Below, in pieces: positions 1-7,646 of a stretch of DNA of 16,818 nt (position 1 is the first letter of the stretch; the number at the start of each line of letters is the position of its first letter). The DNA is from DATACQ01 sp036555515 (GTDB lineage Bacteria > Desulfobacterota > Binatia > UBA9968): contig DATBLC010000189.1 of assembly GCA_036555515.1 (NCBI GenBank), positions 1 to 16,818 of the forward strand. The letters are read 5' to 3'. A model generated the notes under the pieces. The model saw only the letters and a program-made list of their open reading frames with translations. It did no database searches and was not told the origin of the DNA. The position numbers and the translations under genes are program-made.

Positions 1-41
1 TTTTCTTTGTCAACGTGGGTTATCGAAACAGTTTCAATGGT

Positions 42-779
42 TTAGGCCGACTTGGGCAAACCTAATTGGGCTTCAGCCGGGCGCAGATAATGAGGCGCAA
101 TTAAACCCCGCGGCAGCGCCCCGAACGCTAAATCGGCCTCGCCCAGACGCGCAACCGCGGCTGCAACGGTCGGTGTGGTTTCATTTTGGCAGACGCGAAC
201 CTCATTTCCGAGGGACAAGACGAGGCGCTCGCCGTAAGCGGTTGTCCCGTCGCCGGTGAGCAAAATGGCATGCGGCGGATTGAATTGACGGAGAAGTTCG
301 CCGAGCCTCTCGCATGACATCACGCCATCATCGGTGAGTCGCTCGAGCGAGCGTGGACGCCGGCGAAAAATCGCCGCGTACACCTCTTTTTTGCGCGCGT
401 CCAAAATGGCGCAAATGACTCCCGTAAAATCACTTATGCGCGCCGCGATCGCTTGAAGCGTAGACACGCCGACAAGGGGCGCGCCAGAACCGTAGGCCAA
501 ACCCTTTACCGTGCTCAGGCCGATACGCAGGCCGGTGAAAGAGCCGGGACCGATGGCGACGGCGAAAGCGGAAATATCGTTCACATTGAGAGCCGCGACC
601 TTTAGCGCCGAATCAATCAGGGGCAGAAGAGTCGCCGCGTGGTTGTTATTCCTCGGGTGGGCCGCCCTTGCTGTTTTCGCAGCCTGGACGCGATGAAATT
701 TTTCACTGATGAGCCGGCCATTTTCAACGATGGCGACGCTGGCATGTGCGGATGAGGTGTCGACGCCAAGAATCCTCAT
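42..779 (-). CDS. tsaB: tRNA t6A37 threonylcarbamoyladenosine biosynthesis protein TsaB (YeaZ family)
   Basis: A 245-residue member of the ASKHA/YeaZ family. TsaB is the catalytically silent partner that dimerises with TsaD and, with TsaE, transfers the threonylcarbamoyl group from TsaC's product to A37 of ANN-decoding tRNAs in the cytoplasm. The sequence opens with the family's MRILGVDTSS phosphate-1-like strand. It carries the hallmark GPGSFTGLR at residues 77-85 followed by GLSTVKGLA, and a HYLRPAEAQ-type tail near residue 230. Length fits the family (about 220-240), with a slightly longer Ala/Asn-rich segment around residues 32-50. The ATG overlaps the rseP stop as ATGA, so the gene is translationally coupled and ends the cluster in this window. 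Stop is TAA. The identification is secure; partner genes tsaD and tsaE are not in view. Confidence 0.94.
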   Translation of the reverse strand: MRILGVDTSSAHASVAIVENGRLISEKFHRVQAAKTARAAHPRNNNHAATLLPLIDSALKVAALNVNDISAFAVAIGPGSFTGLRIGLSTVKGLAYGSGAPLVGVSTLQAIAARISDFTGVICAILDARKKEVYAAIFRRRPRSLERLTDDGVMSCERLGELLRQFNPPHAILLTGDGTTAYGERLVLSLGNEVRVCQNETTPTVAAAVARLGEADLAFGALPRGLIAPHYLRPAEAQLGLPKSA

Positions 780-1858
780 CCCCCCACCTGTTTTTCGAAG
801 AAGCGCGCGATGTCGTTATAGAAGGCGTAAACCATCAGGAGCATCAAAAGAAATATCCCAACTTGCTGGGCGACTTCGCGATGGCGCACGGCGACCGGCC
901 GGCCGATTACCGCTTCCACCATAAAAAACAGCAAATGACCGCCATCGAGCACCGGGATGGGCAACAGATTGAGCACTCCGAGATTGATACTCAACACCGC
1001 AACGAAAGCCAGAAAACTGGCGAATCCTTCCTGGGCCTGCTGCCCCGCCATCTGCGCAATGAGAATCGGTCCGCCGAGATTGCGCGGCGACACTTCGCCC
1101 GTAACCATTTTATACAGTGCCACCAAGGTAAGCTTGGCATACTCATAGGTTTGCGTAAAAGCTTTCACGACGGACAGACCGGCGTTGCCCTTTTCAATGG
1201 TCACTTGGCTGCCGATGCCGATCATCCACTCGTCGCGCCGCTCGCCGAAGATGTTGCGCGCTTCTTTCTTACGCGGCTCCACCGTGACCGTGACTTCCTC
1301 GGATTCCCGCTGCACTCGAAAGCTCAGGGGTTTACCTTGACTTTCCTTGATTGCGCCGGAAAGCGTCTCCCAACTATCCGCGTTCCGCCCGTCGATCGCG
1401 ATTATCCGGTCGCCCTTTCGGATACCTCCCAATTCCGCGGGAGAACCCTTTTCTACGCTGCCGATCTGGGTCGATACGACGGGAACACCGTAAAATAGAA
1501 AAACAATCATGAGGAGAAAAACCGCGAGTAACAGATTGAATCCCGGTCCAGCGCCGACGATGGCCACGCGCTGGAGGAGTCCTTTATGAGCGAAGGAGCG
1601 CTGGACATCGGCCTGCGATACCTCTTCCTCAGGGTCTTCACCGACCATCTTGACGTAACCGCCGAGAGGAAACGCGCTCAGGGCATATTCGGTCTCGCCT
1701 TTCTTCTTGACGAGAAGCTTGGGCCCGAAACCCACGGAAAAAGTCAGCACGCCGACACCACAGAGCTTGGCGAACAGGAAGTGGCCGAATTCGTGGAATA
1801 CGATTAGGATACCCAGCCCTACAATAGCCGCGACAATCGAATAAATTACGCTTTCCAT
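776..1858 (-). CDS. rseP: site-2 intramembrane zinc metalloprotease RseP
   Basis: A 360-residue inner-membrane S2P protease that cuts transmembrane segments of anti-sigma factors and leftover signal peptides. The zinc motif HEFGH (residues 22-26) sits in the first membrane helix. GGYVKMVGED follows near residues 66-75, a membrane helix spans about 98-125, and there is one PDZ domain (about 132-195, with GGIRKGDRI). The third zinc ligand lies in NLLPIPVLDGGH, where the LDG is residues 304-306. A last membrane helix spans about 332-347. It has one PDZ domain, where E. coli RseP has two (about 450 residues); the shorter form is common outside gammaproteobacteria. The ATG lies inside the end of dxr (13-bp overlap) and the TGA overlaps the tsaB start. 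The substrate anti-sigma factor is not in the window, so the regulatory role is inferred. Confidence 0.95.
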   Translation of the reverse strand: MESVIYSIVAAIVGLGILIVFHEFGHFLFAKLCGVGVLTFSVGFGPKLLVKKKGETEYALSAFPLGGYVKMVGEDPEEEVSQADVQRSFAHKGLLQRVAIVGAGPGFNLLLAVFLLMIVFLFYGVPVVSTQIGSVEKGSPAELGGIRKGDRIIAIDGRNADSWETLSGAIKESQGKPLSFRVQRESEEVTVTVEPRKKEARNIFGERRDEWMIGIGSQVTIEKGNAGLSVVKAFTQTYEYAKLTLVALYKMVTGEVSPRNLGGPILIAQMAGQQAQEGFASFLAFVAVLSINLGVLNLLPIPVLDGGHLLFFMVEAVIGRPVAVRHREVAQQVGIFLLMLLMVYAFYNDIARFFEKQVGG

Positions 1859-3027
1859 GCTTTTGTCCTTCCCTGAATCCCTTTGACCAGCGAAGACGCG
1901 TTCTCACGCGCCCAGCGGTCGACGCTGAGGATCTCGCCAATATCTGCTGGACTCCTCGCCCCATGGCGCTGCATCGTCTTGTCAATCACACGATGAATCT
2001 CGCGAAAGCCTATCTTGCCTTCGAGAAAGGCCTCCACCGCCACTTCATTCGCCGCGTTAAGTACCGTGGGCATCGTACCGCCTACGCGTAACGCTCCGTA
2101 GGCAAGCCCAAGGGCGGGGTATCGCTTATGATCCACCGGCAGAAAGTTTAACTCACCATGGCGGGTGAGTTCCAGAGCCTGCCACTTTCCTTTTAGTCGA
2201 TGCGGGTAAGCCAAGGCGTAGGCAATGGGTATACGCATATCGGGAACGCCTAATTGGGCAATTATTGCGCCATCCTGGTAGCGAACCATGGAGTGCACGA
2301 CGCTTTGAGGATGAATTACCACTTCTATATGCTCAGGCGCCATTTGGAATTCCCAACGCGCCTCCACCACCTCTAATCCCTTATTCATCATGGTTGCCGA
2401 ATCGATGGTGATTTTACGGCCCATTTTCCAATTGGGATGCTTGAGAGCCTGGGCCACCGTGACGTTTTCCAAGCGCTTGAGCGGCGTGCGTAGAAAAGGC
2501 CCGCCCGACGCGGTCAAAATGATCTTATCCACCTCATCGCGCCGGTTGCCCTGCAGGCATTGAAAAATGGCGCTGTGCTCGCTGTCCACGGGCATTAGCC
2601 TCACGCCCTTTTTCTCCGCGCTGCTGACAAAAAGCTCGCCTGCCATCACCAGCGCCTCTTTGTTGGCAAGAGCGACCTCCTTGCCGGCGTTGAGCGCTTT
2701 AAAGGTCGGCATTAGACCCGCCCCGCCGACAATGGCGGCCAATACCACGTCGACGTCGGCGGCGCTAGCGATCTCGGCGGCGCCCGCGTCGCCCCAAAGG
2801 ACTTCAACCCTCCGGCCATTCAACAAGCGCCGCATGCGCGGCACGTCTTTTTCATGTTTGATAGACACGACGCGTGGAGAAAATTCTTTGACCTGGGCCG
2901 CGAGTCGTTTGAGGTTCACTCCCGCCACCATGCCATGAATTCTGAAGCGCTCGGGAAATTGGCGCACCAAATCCAGAGTGCTCATGCCGATAGACCCAGT
3001 GGAGCCGAGGAGCGCGATGGTTTTCAT
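1846..3027 (-). CDS. dxr: 1-deoxy-D-xylulose 5-phosphate reductoisomerase
   Basis: Dxr (IspC) converts DXP to 2-C-methyl-D-erythritol 4-phosphate with NADPH and a divalent metal, the committed step of the MEP isoprenoid pathway. With the ATG at 3027 it is 393 residues, the usual length. The NADPH-binding GSTGSIG is at residues 8-14 and LANKEALV is near 120-127. Metal ligands are in PVDSEHSAIFQ (D148, E150) and MMNKGLE (E219). Other family motifs are ASGGPF, HPNWKMG and HPQSVVHSM. A TTG one codon upstream (3030) is possible, but the ATG matches homologues and forms TGATG with the cdsA stop. Its end overlaps rseP by 13 bp. Dxr next to uppS makes metabolic sense, because UppS consumes isoprenoid precursors. 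Confidence 0.96.
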   Translation of the reverse strand: MKTIALLGSTGSIGMSTLDLVRQFPERFRIHGMVAGVNLKRLAAQVKEFSPRVVSIKHEKDVPRMRRLLNGRRVEVLWGDAGAAEIASAADVDVVLAAIVGGAGLMPTFKALNAGKEVALANKEALVMAGELFVSSAEKKGVRLMPVDSEHSAIFQCLQGNRRDEVDKIILTASGGPFLRTPLKRLENVTVAQALKHPNWKMGRKITIDSATMMNKGLEVVEARWEFQMAPEHIEVVIHPQSVVHSMVRYQDGAIIAQLGVPDMRIPIAYALAYPHRLKGKWQALELTRHGELNFLPVDHKRYPALGLAYGALRVGGTMPTVLNAANEVAVEAFLEGKIGFREIHRVIDKTMQRHGARSPADIGEILSVDRWARENASSLVKGIQGRTKAWKA

Positions 3028-3830
3028 CAATGAAAGACTCTCAGATACGCGTTCGCAAACACCGCGGGAAAAATCAAACTGTCGAGGCGGTCCAAGATCC
3101 CGCCATGTCCGGGCAATAGCGAGCCGGAATCCTTGACGGCAAAAACACGTTTGAGCAAAGACTCGAACAAATCGCCAAGCTGTCCCAAAGCCGCCAGAAT
3201 CAGCGCCAAGAGGGTGATTTCCAGAAACGGATATTCGACGAGCAACAATAGCGCTGCAAAGGCGCCGGCGACGACGCTGCCCAATAGGTAGCCCCAGGCG
3301 CCCGCCACGGTCTTGGCCGGGCTAATCTCCGGCGCGAGCCTTTTGACCCCGAACCGCTTTCCGGCAAAATAGGCGACCGTATCCCCCGCCACAATCACGC
3401 CGAGAACGAAAAATACCCAACTCCGACCGTCGGGAACTCGGAACAAGAAAATCCAGTTTGGCATCAACAATCCGATATAAAAACCGCCAAGCACGGTCCA
3501 GGCCAGCCTGGTAAGCTTCTCGTGGAGTTTTCCGCGGGCGAACAGGTAACCGGTAAAACTTAGCACTAACAAAAGGGAAAGCCATAGCTCCCTGTCGCCA
3601 AGATCGGGAATCACCAACAAGAACGACACCGTGACGCCGAACAAGACCCCCAGGACCTGCTCGCCGGGGTATCCCGGTAGCGCCATGGCAAAATATTCAT
3701 AGAGCGCCAGTGCTGTCATGCTCAGAATAAAAACGGTAAAAATCCACGGTCGTGCCCAACCCACGATCACAATCACCAGCGAGATGGCGATCAGCGCGGT
3801 GAGCAATCGCCGCTTAAGATTCGTTTCCAC
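3027..3830 (-). CDS. cdsA: phosphatidate cytidylyltransferase (CDP-diacylglycerol synthase)
   Basis: A 267-residue integral membrane enzyme making CDP-diacylglycerol from phosphatidic acid and CTP, the branch point to all phospholipids. It has about eight hydrophobic segments. The C-terminal CDS signature is at residues 224-251: SLLKRVFAVKD followed by the PGHGGILDRLDS stretch that holds the conserved aspartates. GDTVAYFAGKRFG and the SPAKTVAG stretch (149-176) are also typical. The start is GTG, overlapping the end of uppS by 17 bp, and no better ATG is nearby. The TGA runs into the dxr ATG (TGATG). Both features imply translational coupling in one mRNA. Length is close to the family norm of 265-285. 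Confidence 0.95.
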   Translation of the reverse strand: METNLKRRLLTALIAISLVIVIVGWARPWIFTVFILSMTALALYEYFAMALPGYPGEQVLGVLFGVTVSFLLVIPDLGDRELWLSLLLVLSFTGYLFARGKLHEKLTRLAWTVLGGFYIGLLMPNWIFLFRVPDGRSWVFFVLGVIVAGDTVAYFAGKRFGVKRLAPEISPAKTVAGAWGYLLGSVVAGAFAALLLLVEYPFLEITLLALILAALGQLGDLFESLLKRVFAVKDSGSLLPGHGGILDRLDSLIFPAVFANAYLRVFH

Positions 3831-4596
3831 TGGCCTGCACCGACTGGGGCGGCGTCTGGTCGACTTGCTCGTCGGTTCGGCCGAACCTTCTGCGCCGGCT
3901 CTGGTATTCCGTCAGGGCCGCGAGATACTCCTCCTCGCGAAAGTCGGGCCAGAGCGTGGGGGTCACATAGATCTCGCTGTAGGCGATCTGCCACAAGAAA
4001 AAATTGCTGACGCGTAACTCGCCGCTGGTGCGAATCAACAGATCCGGGTCCGGCACTCCCGCCGTATCGAGCTGCGCCGAGATGATCTCTTCGTTGACGG
4101 CCTCGGGATCCAATCTGCCCGCGCGCGCCTCGCGCGCCAGCCGTCTGGCCATGCGAACGATGTCGTCGCGCCCGCTGTAACTTAGAGCCAGAATCACGGT
4201 CATGCGCTGGTTGTCCCGCGTCCGGGCTATCACTTGTTCGAGAACGCGCCGAACGCGCGCCGGAAGGCGCTCGCGGTCGCCGACGGCCAGAAGCCGGATG
4301 CCATAGCGCATCATTTTCGCTTGCTCCACGGCAAGATAATGCTCCAGGAGGCCCATTAAGGCGTGCACTTCGTCCCTTGGGCGAAACCAATTCTCGGTGG
4401 AAAACGCGTACAATGACAGATAGCGAATGCCGATCTTGCGGCTCATTTCGACCACCACGCGCACTGATGTCTTGCCGCGGCGGTGGCCCTCGATCCGGCT
4501 CTTACCGCGCAACCTGGCCCAACGCCCATTGCCATCCATAATAATGGCGACATGCTGCGGCAAACGGTTCTTGTCGAGACCGTTGAGATCCATCAT
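3814..4596 (-). CDS. uppS: undecaprenyl diphosphate synthase (cis-prenyltransferase)
   Basis: UppS adds eight isopentenyl units in cis to farnesyl diphosphate, giving the C55 lipid carrier for peptidoglycan and O-antigen. The 260-residue protein shows the catalytic IMDGNGRWA (Asp21) and EGHRRG. It also has SLYAFSTENW with RP after it (residues 61-73) and the diphosphate-binding RTSGELRVSNF at 189-199 with WPDF following at 216-219. Two consecutive ATGs (4596 and 4593) are possible starts; neither has a good Shine-Dalgarno sequence. It is the only cluster member with a real gap upstream (108 bp after frr), so it may have an internal promoter or depend on readthrough. It overlaps cdsA by 17 bp. 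Confidence 0.96.
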   Translation of the reverse strand: MMDLNGLDKNRLPQHVAIIMDGNGRWARLRGKSRIEGHRRGKTSVRVVVEMSRKIGIRYLSLYAFSTENWFRPRDEVHALMGLLEHYLAVEQAKMMRYGIRLLAVGDRERLPARVRRVLEQVIARTRDNQRMTVILALSYSGRDDIVRMARRLAREARAGRLDPEAVNEEIISAQLDTAGVPDPDLLIRTSGELRVSNFFLWQIAYSEIYVTPTLWPDFREEEYLAALTEYQSRRRRFGRTDEQVDQTPPQSVQASGNES

Positions 4597-4613
4597 TTTT
4601 CAAGCGTACGGTA

Positions 4614-4629
4614 GCGCTTGCGCAAGCGC
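4614..4629. repeat. 16-bp perfect palindrome in the frr-uppS gap
   Basis: GCGCTTGC directly followed by its reverse complement GCAAGCGC, about 18 bp before the uppS start. In RNA it would give a short hairpin close to the ribosome-binding region. No T-tract follows, so it does not look like an intrinsic terminator. It could be a protein-binding site or a modest translational brake; function is unknown. Confidence 0.5.
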
Positions 4630-4704
4630 AAGCGGCAGGTGGAGTGAGGGGATTCGGCGACAAAAGCGCGGAAAACGGGCAGTGCGCTGCAGGTCAACGG
4701 CGGA

Positions 4705-5262
4705 TCAAACCTCCATGATCTCTGCTTCCTTGGCTTTGACGACTTGATCGACTTTACCGATGAAATCATCCGTGGTTTTCTGCACCCGATCCTGGCCGTG
4801 CTTGAATTCATCCGCCGTGATCTCTTTCTTTTTCTCAGACTCTTTCAGGCGTTCAATGGCCACTCGCCGGTGATTGCGCACGGAAACGCGAAACTCTTCG
4901 CCGATCCTTTTGACATGCTTGACCAGATCCCTGCGGCGCTCTTCAGTGAGTTGGGGAATCGGCACGCGAATGATTTTCCCGTCATTGTTTGGCGTGAGCC
5001 CCAAATCTGATTTCAAAATCGCCTTTTCAATTTCTCCCATCGCGCCGCGATCGTAGGGTTGTATGACCAACAGCCGCGCGTCCGGCGCGCTCAATGTGGC
5101 CAGCTGACTCAAAGGAGTGGTGGCGCCGTAGTAATCCACAACGATATGCTCCAACAGCGCGGTGGAAGCTCTTCCGGTACGAAGCTTGGCCAGCTCTTTG
5201 CGCAGCGCGCCGACGGATTCGTCCATCTCTTTGTGCAACTGTGCGAAAATCGCTTCGTTCAT
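4705..5262 (-). CDS. frr: ribosome recycling factor
   Basis: RRF, with EF-G and IF3, splits post-termination ribosomes so they can be reused. At 185 residues it is exactly the family length. The stretch LAKLRTGRAS (about residues 24-33) and the VDYYGATTPLSQLA segment are diagnostic. They are followed by the hinge region with VIQPYD and the C-terminal part of the three-helix bundle (the VRNHRR region and the KKKEITADE segment). The ATG overlaps the pyrH stop as ATGA, so translation is coupled to UMP kinase, the usual pyrH-frr pairing. Stop is TGA. A 108-bp gap to uppS follows. Confidence 0.97.
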   Translation of the reverse strand: MNEAIFAQLHKEMDESVGALRKELAKLRTGRASTALLEHIVVDYYGATTPLSQLATLSAPDARLLVIQPYDRGAMGEIEKAILKSDLGLTPNNDGKIIRVPIPQLTEERRRDLVKHVKRIGEEFRVSVRNHRRVAIERLKESEKKKEITADEFKHGQDRVQKTTDDFIGKVDQVVKAKEAEIMEV

Positions 5263-5990
5263 CGTTTCCCCCCGCTGACCAGAGTGCCGATGGGCTCTCC
5301 CGATACGACGCGCAAGATGTTGCCTTTTTCCATAATGTTGAAGACGATAATCGGCACTTGATTATCCATGCACAAAGATATGGCCGTGGAATCCATAACT
5401 TTGAGCTCGCGGTTTAAGACCTCGATATACGTCAACTCTTCAAACTTGGTGGCCCTCTCATTCTTGAACGGATCCGAATCGTAGACGCCTTCAACTTTGG
5501 TCGCTTTGAGAAGAACTTCGGCGCCTATTTCCATCGCGCGGAGGCTTGCGGTGGTGTCGGTGGTAAAGAACGGATTGCCGGTGCCGCCGGCGAAGATGAC
5601 GATTCGGCCCTTCTCCAAGTGACGCGTCGCGCGCCGCCGGATGTAGGGCTCAGCGACCTGGCGCATTTCTATGGCAGATAAGACCCGCGTCGAAACCCCC
5701 AGTTTTTCCAGAGCGTCTTGCAGCGCCAGGCTATTGATTACCGTGGCCAACATGCCCATCGTATCGGCGCTGGCACGGTCCATACCAATCTCGCTCGCTA
5801 GCGCGCCGCGAAATATATTGCCGCCGCCGATCACCAGGGCGAGTTCGCAACCCAATTCCTTGACTTCTTTGATTTCCTGGGCGAAGGCTTTTACGGTCTT
5901 GCCGTCGATGCCAAAATTTTGCGGTCCCGCAAAGACTTCGCCGGTGACCTTAAGGATAATGCGTTTGTATTTGAGGTTTCCGTTATTCAT
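5259..5990 (-). CDS. pyrH: UMP kinase
   Basis: A cytosolic hexameric amino-acid-kinase-fold enzyme that phosphorylates UMP to UDP with ATP, feeding RNA, DNA and envelope sugar-nucleotide synthesis. The 243-residue protein has the N-terminal KYKRIILKVTGE (typically KLSGE in relatives), GGGNIFRG at 55-62, DRASADTMGML at 71-81 for UMP binding, and GGTGNPFFTTDT at 135-146. The kinase lysine of the first motif is retained; the V-T change is conservative. Start is ATG 15 bp after the tsf stop and no strong Shine-Dalgarno sequence is visible. The end overlaps frr (ATGA). Confidence 0.97.
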   Translation of the reverse strand: MNNGNLKYKRIILKVTGEVFAGPQNFGIDGKTVKAFAQEIKEVKELGCELALVIGGGNIFRGALASEIGMDRASADTMGMLATVINSLALQDALEKLGVSTRVLSAIEMRQVAEPYIRRRATRHLEKGRIVIFAGGTGNPFFTTDTTASLRAMEIGAEVLLKATKVEGVYDSDPFKNERATKFEELTYIEVLNRELKVMDSTAISLCMDNQVPIIVFNIMEKGNILRVVSGEPIGTLVSGGKR

Positions 5991-6005
5991 GACGACCCAG
6001 GCTTA

Positions 6006-6617
6006 CTACTCCTTGGCCGAGGCCCCCTCGCCGAGATGATAGCGGACAAAACGGCGAACTTGAATGTTCTCCCCCAAACGCGCAATTGCGTCGTTGATTA
6101 CACCCGACACTTTACGGTCCGGGTCTTTAATGAACGCTTGCTCCAGCAAGCAAATCTCGGAGTAAAATCGTTCCATCTTGCCTTCGACGATTTTCTCTAT
6201 GACCTTCTCGGGTTTGCCGGATTCCTGGGCTTGCTGCCGGTAGATATTTTTTTCCCTTTCAGATTCCTCGGCTGGGACGTCTTCACGGCGCAGATAGCGG
6301 GGATTGGCTGCGGCGACCTGCATCGCCATATCCTTCAACAGAGCTTGAAACTCCGAGTTTCGGGCAACGAAATCGGTTTCGCAATTAATTTCCAGAAGCA
6401 CGCCGATCTTACCGCCGGGATGAACGTAGGCGCCGACCGCGCCGTCGGTGACTGCGCGGTCGGCCTTTTTTGCCGCCGCCGCCATGCCTTTTTGCCGCAA
6501 ATAATCGATCGCTTTTTCTACGTTTCCGCCAGTTTCTGTAAGGGCCTTCTTACAATCCATGAATCCCGCACCGGTCTTTTCCCGCAATTCTTTGACGACG
6601 TTAGCGCTGACTTCCAT
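6006..6617 (-). CDS. tsf: elongation factor Ts (short form)
   Basis: EF-Ts is the guanine-nucleotide exchange factor for EF-Tu. The N-terminal UBA-like domain (residues 1-45) has the conserved LREKTGAGFMDCKKAL. The exchange motif TDFVAR is at 81-86. The C-terminal half has the VSGVINDAIARLGENI region and ends with VRRFVRY. At 203 residues it is the compact form, lacking most of the second core subdomain of the E. coli protein (283 residues). This form is common in several phyla and is not a truncation, because both ends are intact. A clear Shine-Dalgarno sequence (GGGAGGGG on the minus strand, 6628-6635) lies within the end of rpsB, and only 5 bp separate the two genes. Stop is TAG. Confidence 0.96.
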   Translation of the reverse strand: MEVSANVVKELREKTGAGFMDCKKALTETGGNVEKAIDYLRQKGMAAAAKKADRAVTDGAVGAYVHPGGKIGVLLEINCETDFVARNSEFQALLKDMAMQVAAANPRYLRREDVPAEESEREKNIYRQQAQESGKPEKVIEKIVEGKMERFYSEICLLEQAFIKDPDRKVSGVINDAIARLGENIQVRRFVRYHLGEGASAKE

Positions 6618-6622
6618 TAGCT

Positions 6623-7408
6623 TTAAACCCCTCCCGCTACGGCACTCTCAGCCCCCGATCGGCCTCCCGCAGCGGGTTCCGACGTCTTTTCAGGCTCTTT
6701 GTCTTTTACCAGGGATTGTTCATACGCGGCCTTACCTTCGATGACGGCGTCGGCAATGGCGGCGCAAAACAGCTTAATGGCGCGAATCGCATCGTCGTTG
6801 CCGGGCACTTTGATATCCACCATATCGGGATCGCAGTTGGTATCGAGAACCGCGACCACCGGGATGCCAAGCTTCCGTGCCTCCTTGACTGCAATTTCTT
6901 CCTGCTTGGGATCCACGACAAAAATCGCGTCCGGGAGTTTGCGCATGCCTTTGATGCCGCCCAGCGATTGCTCCAGCTTTTCCTTTTCGCGTTTGAGCCC
7001 GAGCATTTCTTTCTTGGTGAGCGCCTCGGCGATCTTTGGGTCGCTTTCCATCTCTTCCAGTTTGCGCAGCCGCTCGATGCTCTGGCGAATCGTCGAAAAG
7101 TTGGTGAGCGTGCCGCCCAGCCAGCGGTTGTGCACATGAAACATACCGCACCGTTCGGCTTCTTCTCGGATCGCCTCCTGCGCCTGCTTCTTGGTGCCGA
7201 CAAAAAGTATATGTCCGCCCGAGGCCGCCATATTACGCACCGCGTTCTCCATTTCTTTAAACATTGCCACGGTCTGTTGAAGATCAATGATGTGAATGCC
7301 GTTGCGGGCGCCGAAGATATAGGGTTTCATCTTTGGATTCCAGCGGCTGGTTTGGTGCCCGAAATGCACCCCCGCCTCCAAGAGTTGTTTCATTGCGATA
7401 TCGGCCAT
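6623..7408 (-). CDS. rpsB: 30S ribosomal protein S2
   Basis: A 261-residue S2 protein, assembled late onto the 30S subunit between head and body. Signatures include LLEAGVHFGHQTSRWNPKM at the start (residues 9-27), FVGTKKQAQ, NRWLGGTLTNF, the coiled region rich in Lys/Glu (about 112-145), PDAIFVVDP and VLDTNCDPD, and IPGNDDAIRAI-like text (VPGNDDAIRAI here). The final 30 residues are a low-complexity Glu/Ala/Gly tail, variable among species. A strong Shine-Dalgarno sequence (AAAGGAGA, 7415-7422, 6 nt from the ATG) fits a highly expressed gene. It heads the tight part of the cluster; the upstream 238-bp gap should hold its promoter or an S2-type leader. Confidence 0.97.
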   Translation of the reverse strand: MADIAMKQLLEAGVHFGHQTSRWNPKMKPYIFGARNGIHIIDLQQTVAMFKEMENAVRNMAASGGHILFVGTKKQAQEAIREEAERCGMFHVHNRWLGGTLTNFSTIRQSIERLRKLEEMESDPKIAEALTKKEMLGLKREKEKLEQSLGGIKGMRKLPDAIFVVDPKQEEIAVKEARKLGIPVVAVLDTNCDPDMVDIKVPGNDDAIRAIKLFCAAIADAVIEGKAAYEQSLVKDKEPEKTSEPAAGGRSGAESAVAGGV

Positions 7409-7513
7409 GCACTTTCTCCTTTGGTTTTAACCTCCCCTCGCTTCATTTCCCGACCGAACCTTAACCGGCACCCCGATCGGGATCCGTGAGGGTGTGTAAT
7501 AAATAATAGGATC

Positions 7514-7548
7514 GGCCCTCGCCACGCGTATACGCTCGGCGACGGACC
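7514..7548 (-). promoter_or_regulatory. strong stem-loop between rho and rpsB (attenuator, leader element or rho-gene terminator)
   Basis: On the minus strand GGTCC, a bulged G, TCGCC, then GA and a GCG/CGC core around TATA, are answered by GGCGA and GGGCC. This gives two 5-bp helices (one G-U pair) stacked on a 3-bp apical helix with a 2x2 internal loop. The sequence after it on the minus strand (GATCCTATTATTT) is T-rich but not a clean T-run, so an intrinsic terminator is only possible. It lies about 100 bp before rpsB and about 100 bp after rho. A second 10-bp palindrome (7472-7481) follows it. Confidence 0.45.
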
Positions 7549-7557
7549 CCTGATTGA

Positions 7558-7585
7558 ACTATGACGAGTTGGAGACAGCTAGCAA
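7558..7585 (-). promoter_or_regulatory. weak sigma-70-like promoter candidate for rpsB operon
   Basis: On the minus strand TTGCTA (7585-7580), a 16-nt spacer and CATAGT (7563-7558) each match the consensus at 4 of 6 positions. It is placed suitably for an rpsB leader of about 140 nt containing the stem-loop. The match is weak and no other strong candidate was seen in the 238-bp gap. Confidence 0.2.
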
Positions 7586-7646
7586 TCTGAGCGTTTTTAA
7601 CAAAGATCGAGTAATCACGCAAGGCAGGCCGGCAAGACACGAAGGC

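Noticed and set aside
8..13. TTGACA on the minus strand at the left edge, as a -35 box for a gene beyond the window
   Set aside because: The -10 would fall outside the window, so it cannot be supported.
746..1498. 250-codon plus-strand frame opposite rseP
   Set aside because: Antisense to a fully conserved gene; His/Arg-rich product without family features; a GC-driven shadow.
6716..7489. 257-codon plus-strand frame opposite rpsB (also 5919-6620 opposite tsf)
   Set aside because: Complement of highly conserved translation genes, no plausible start site and no recognisable domain.
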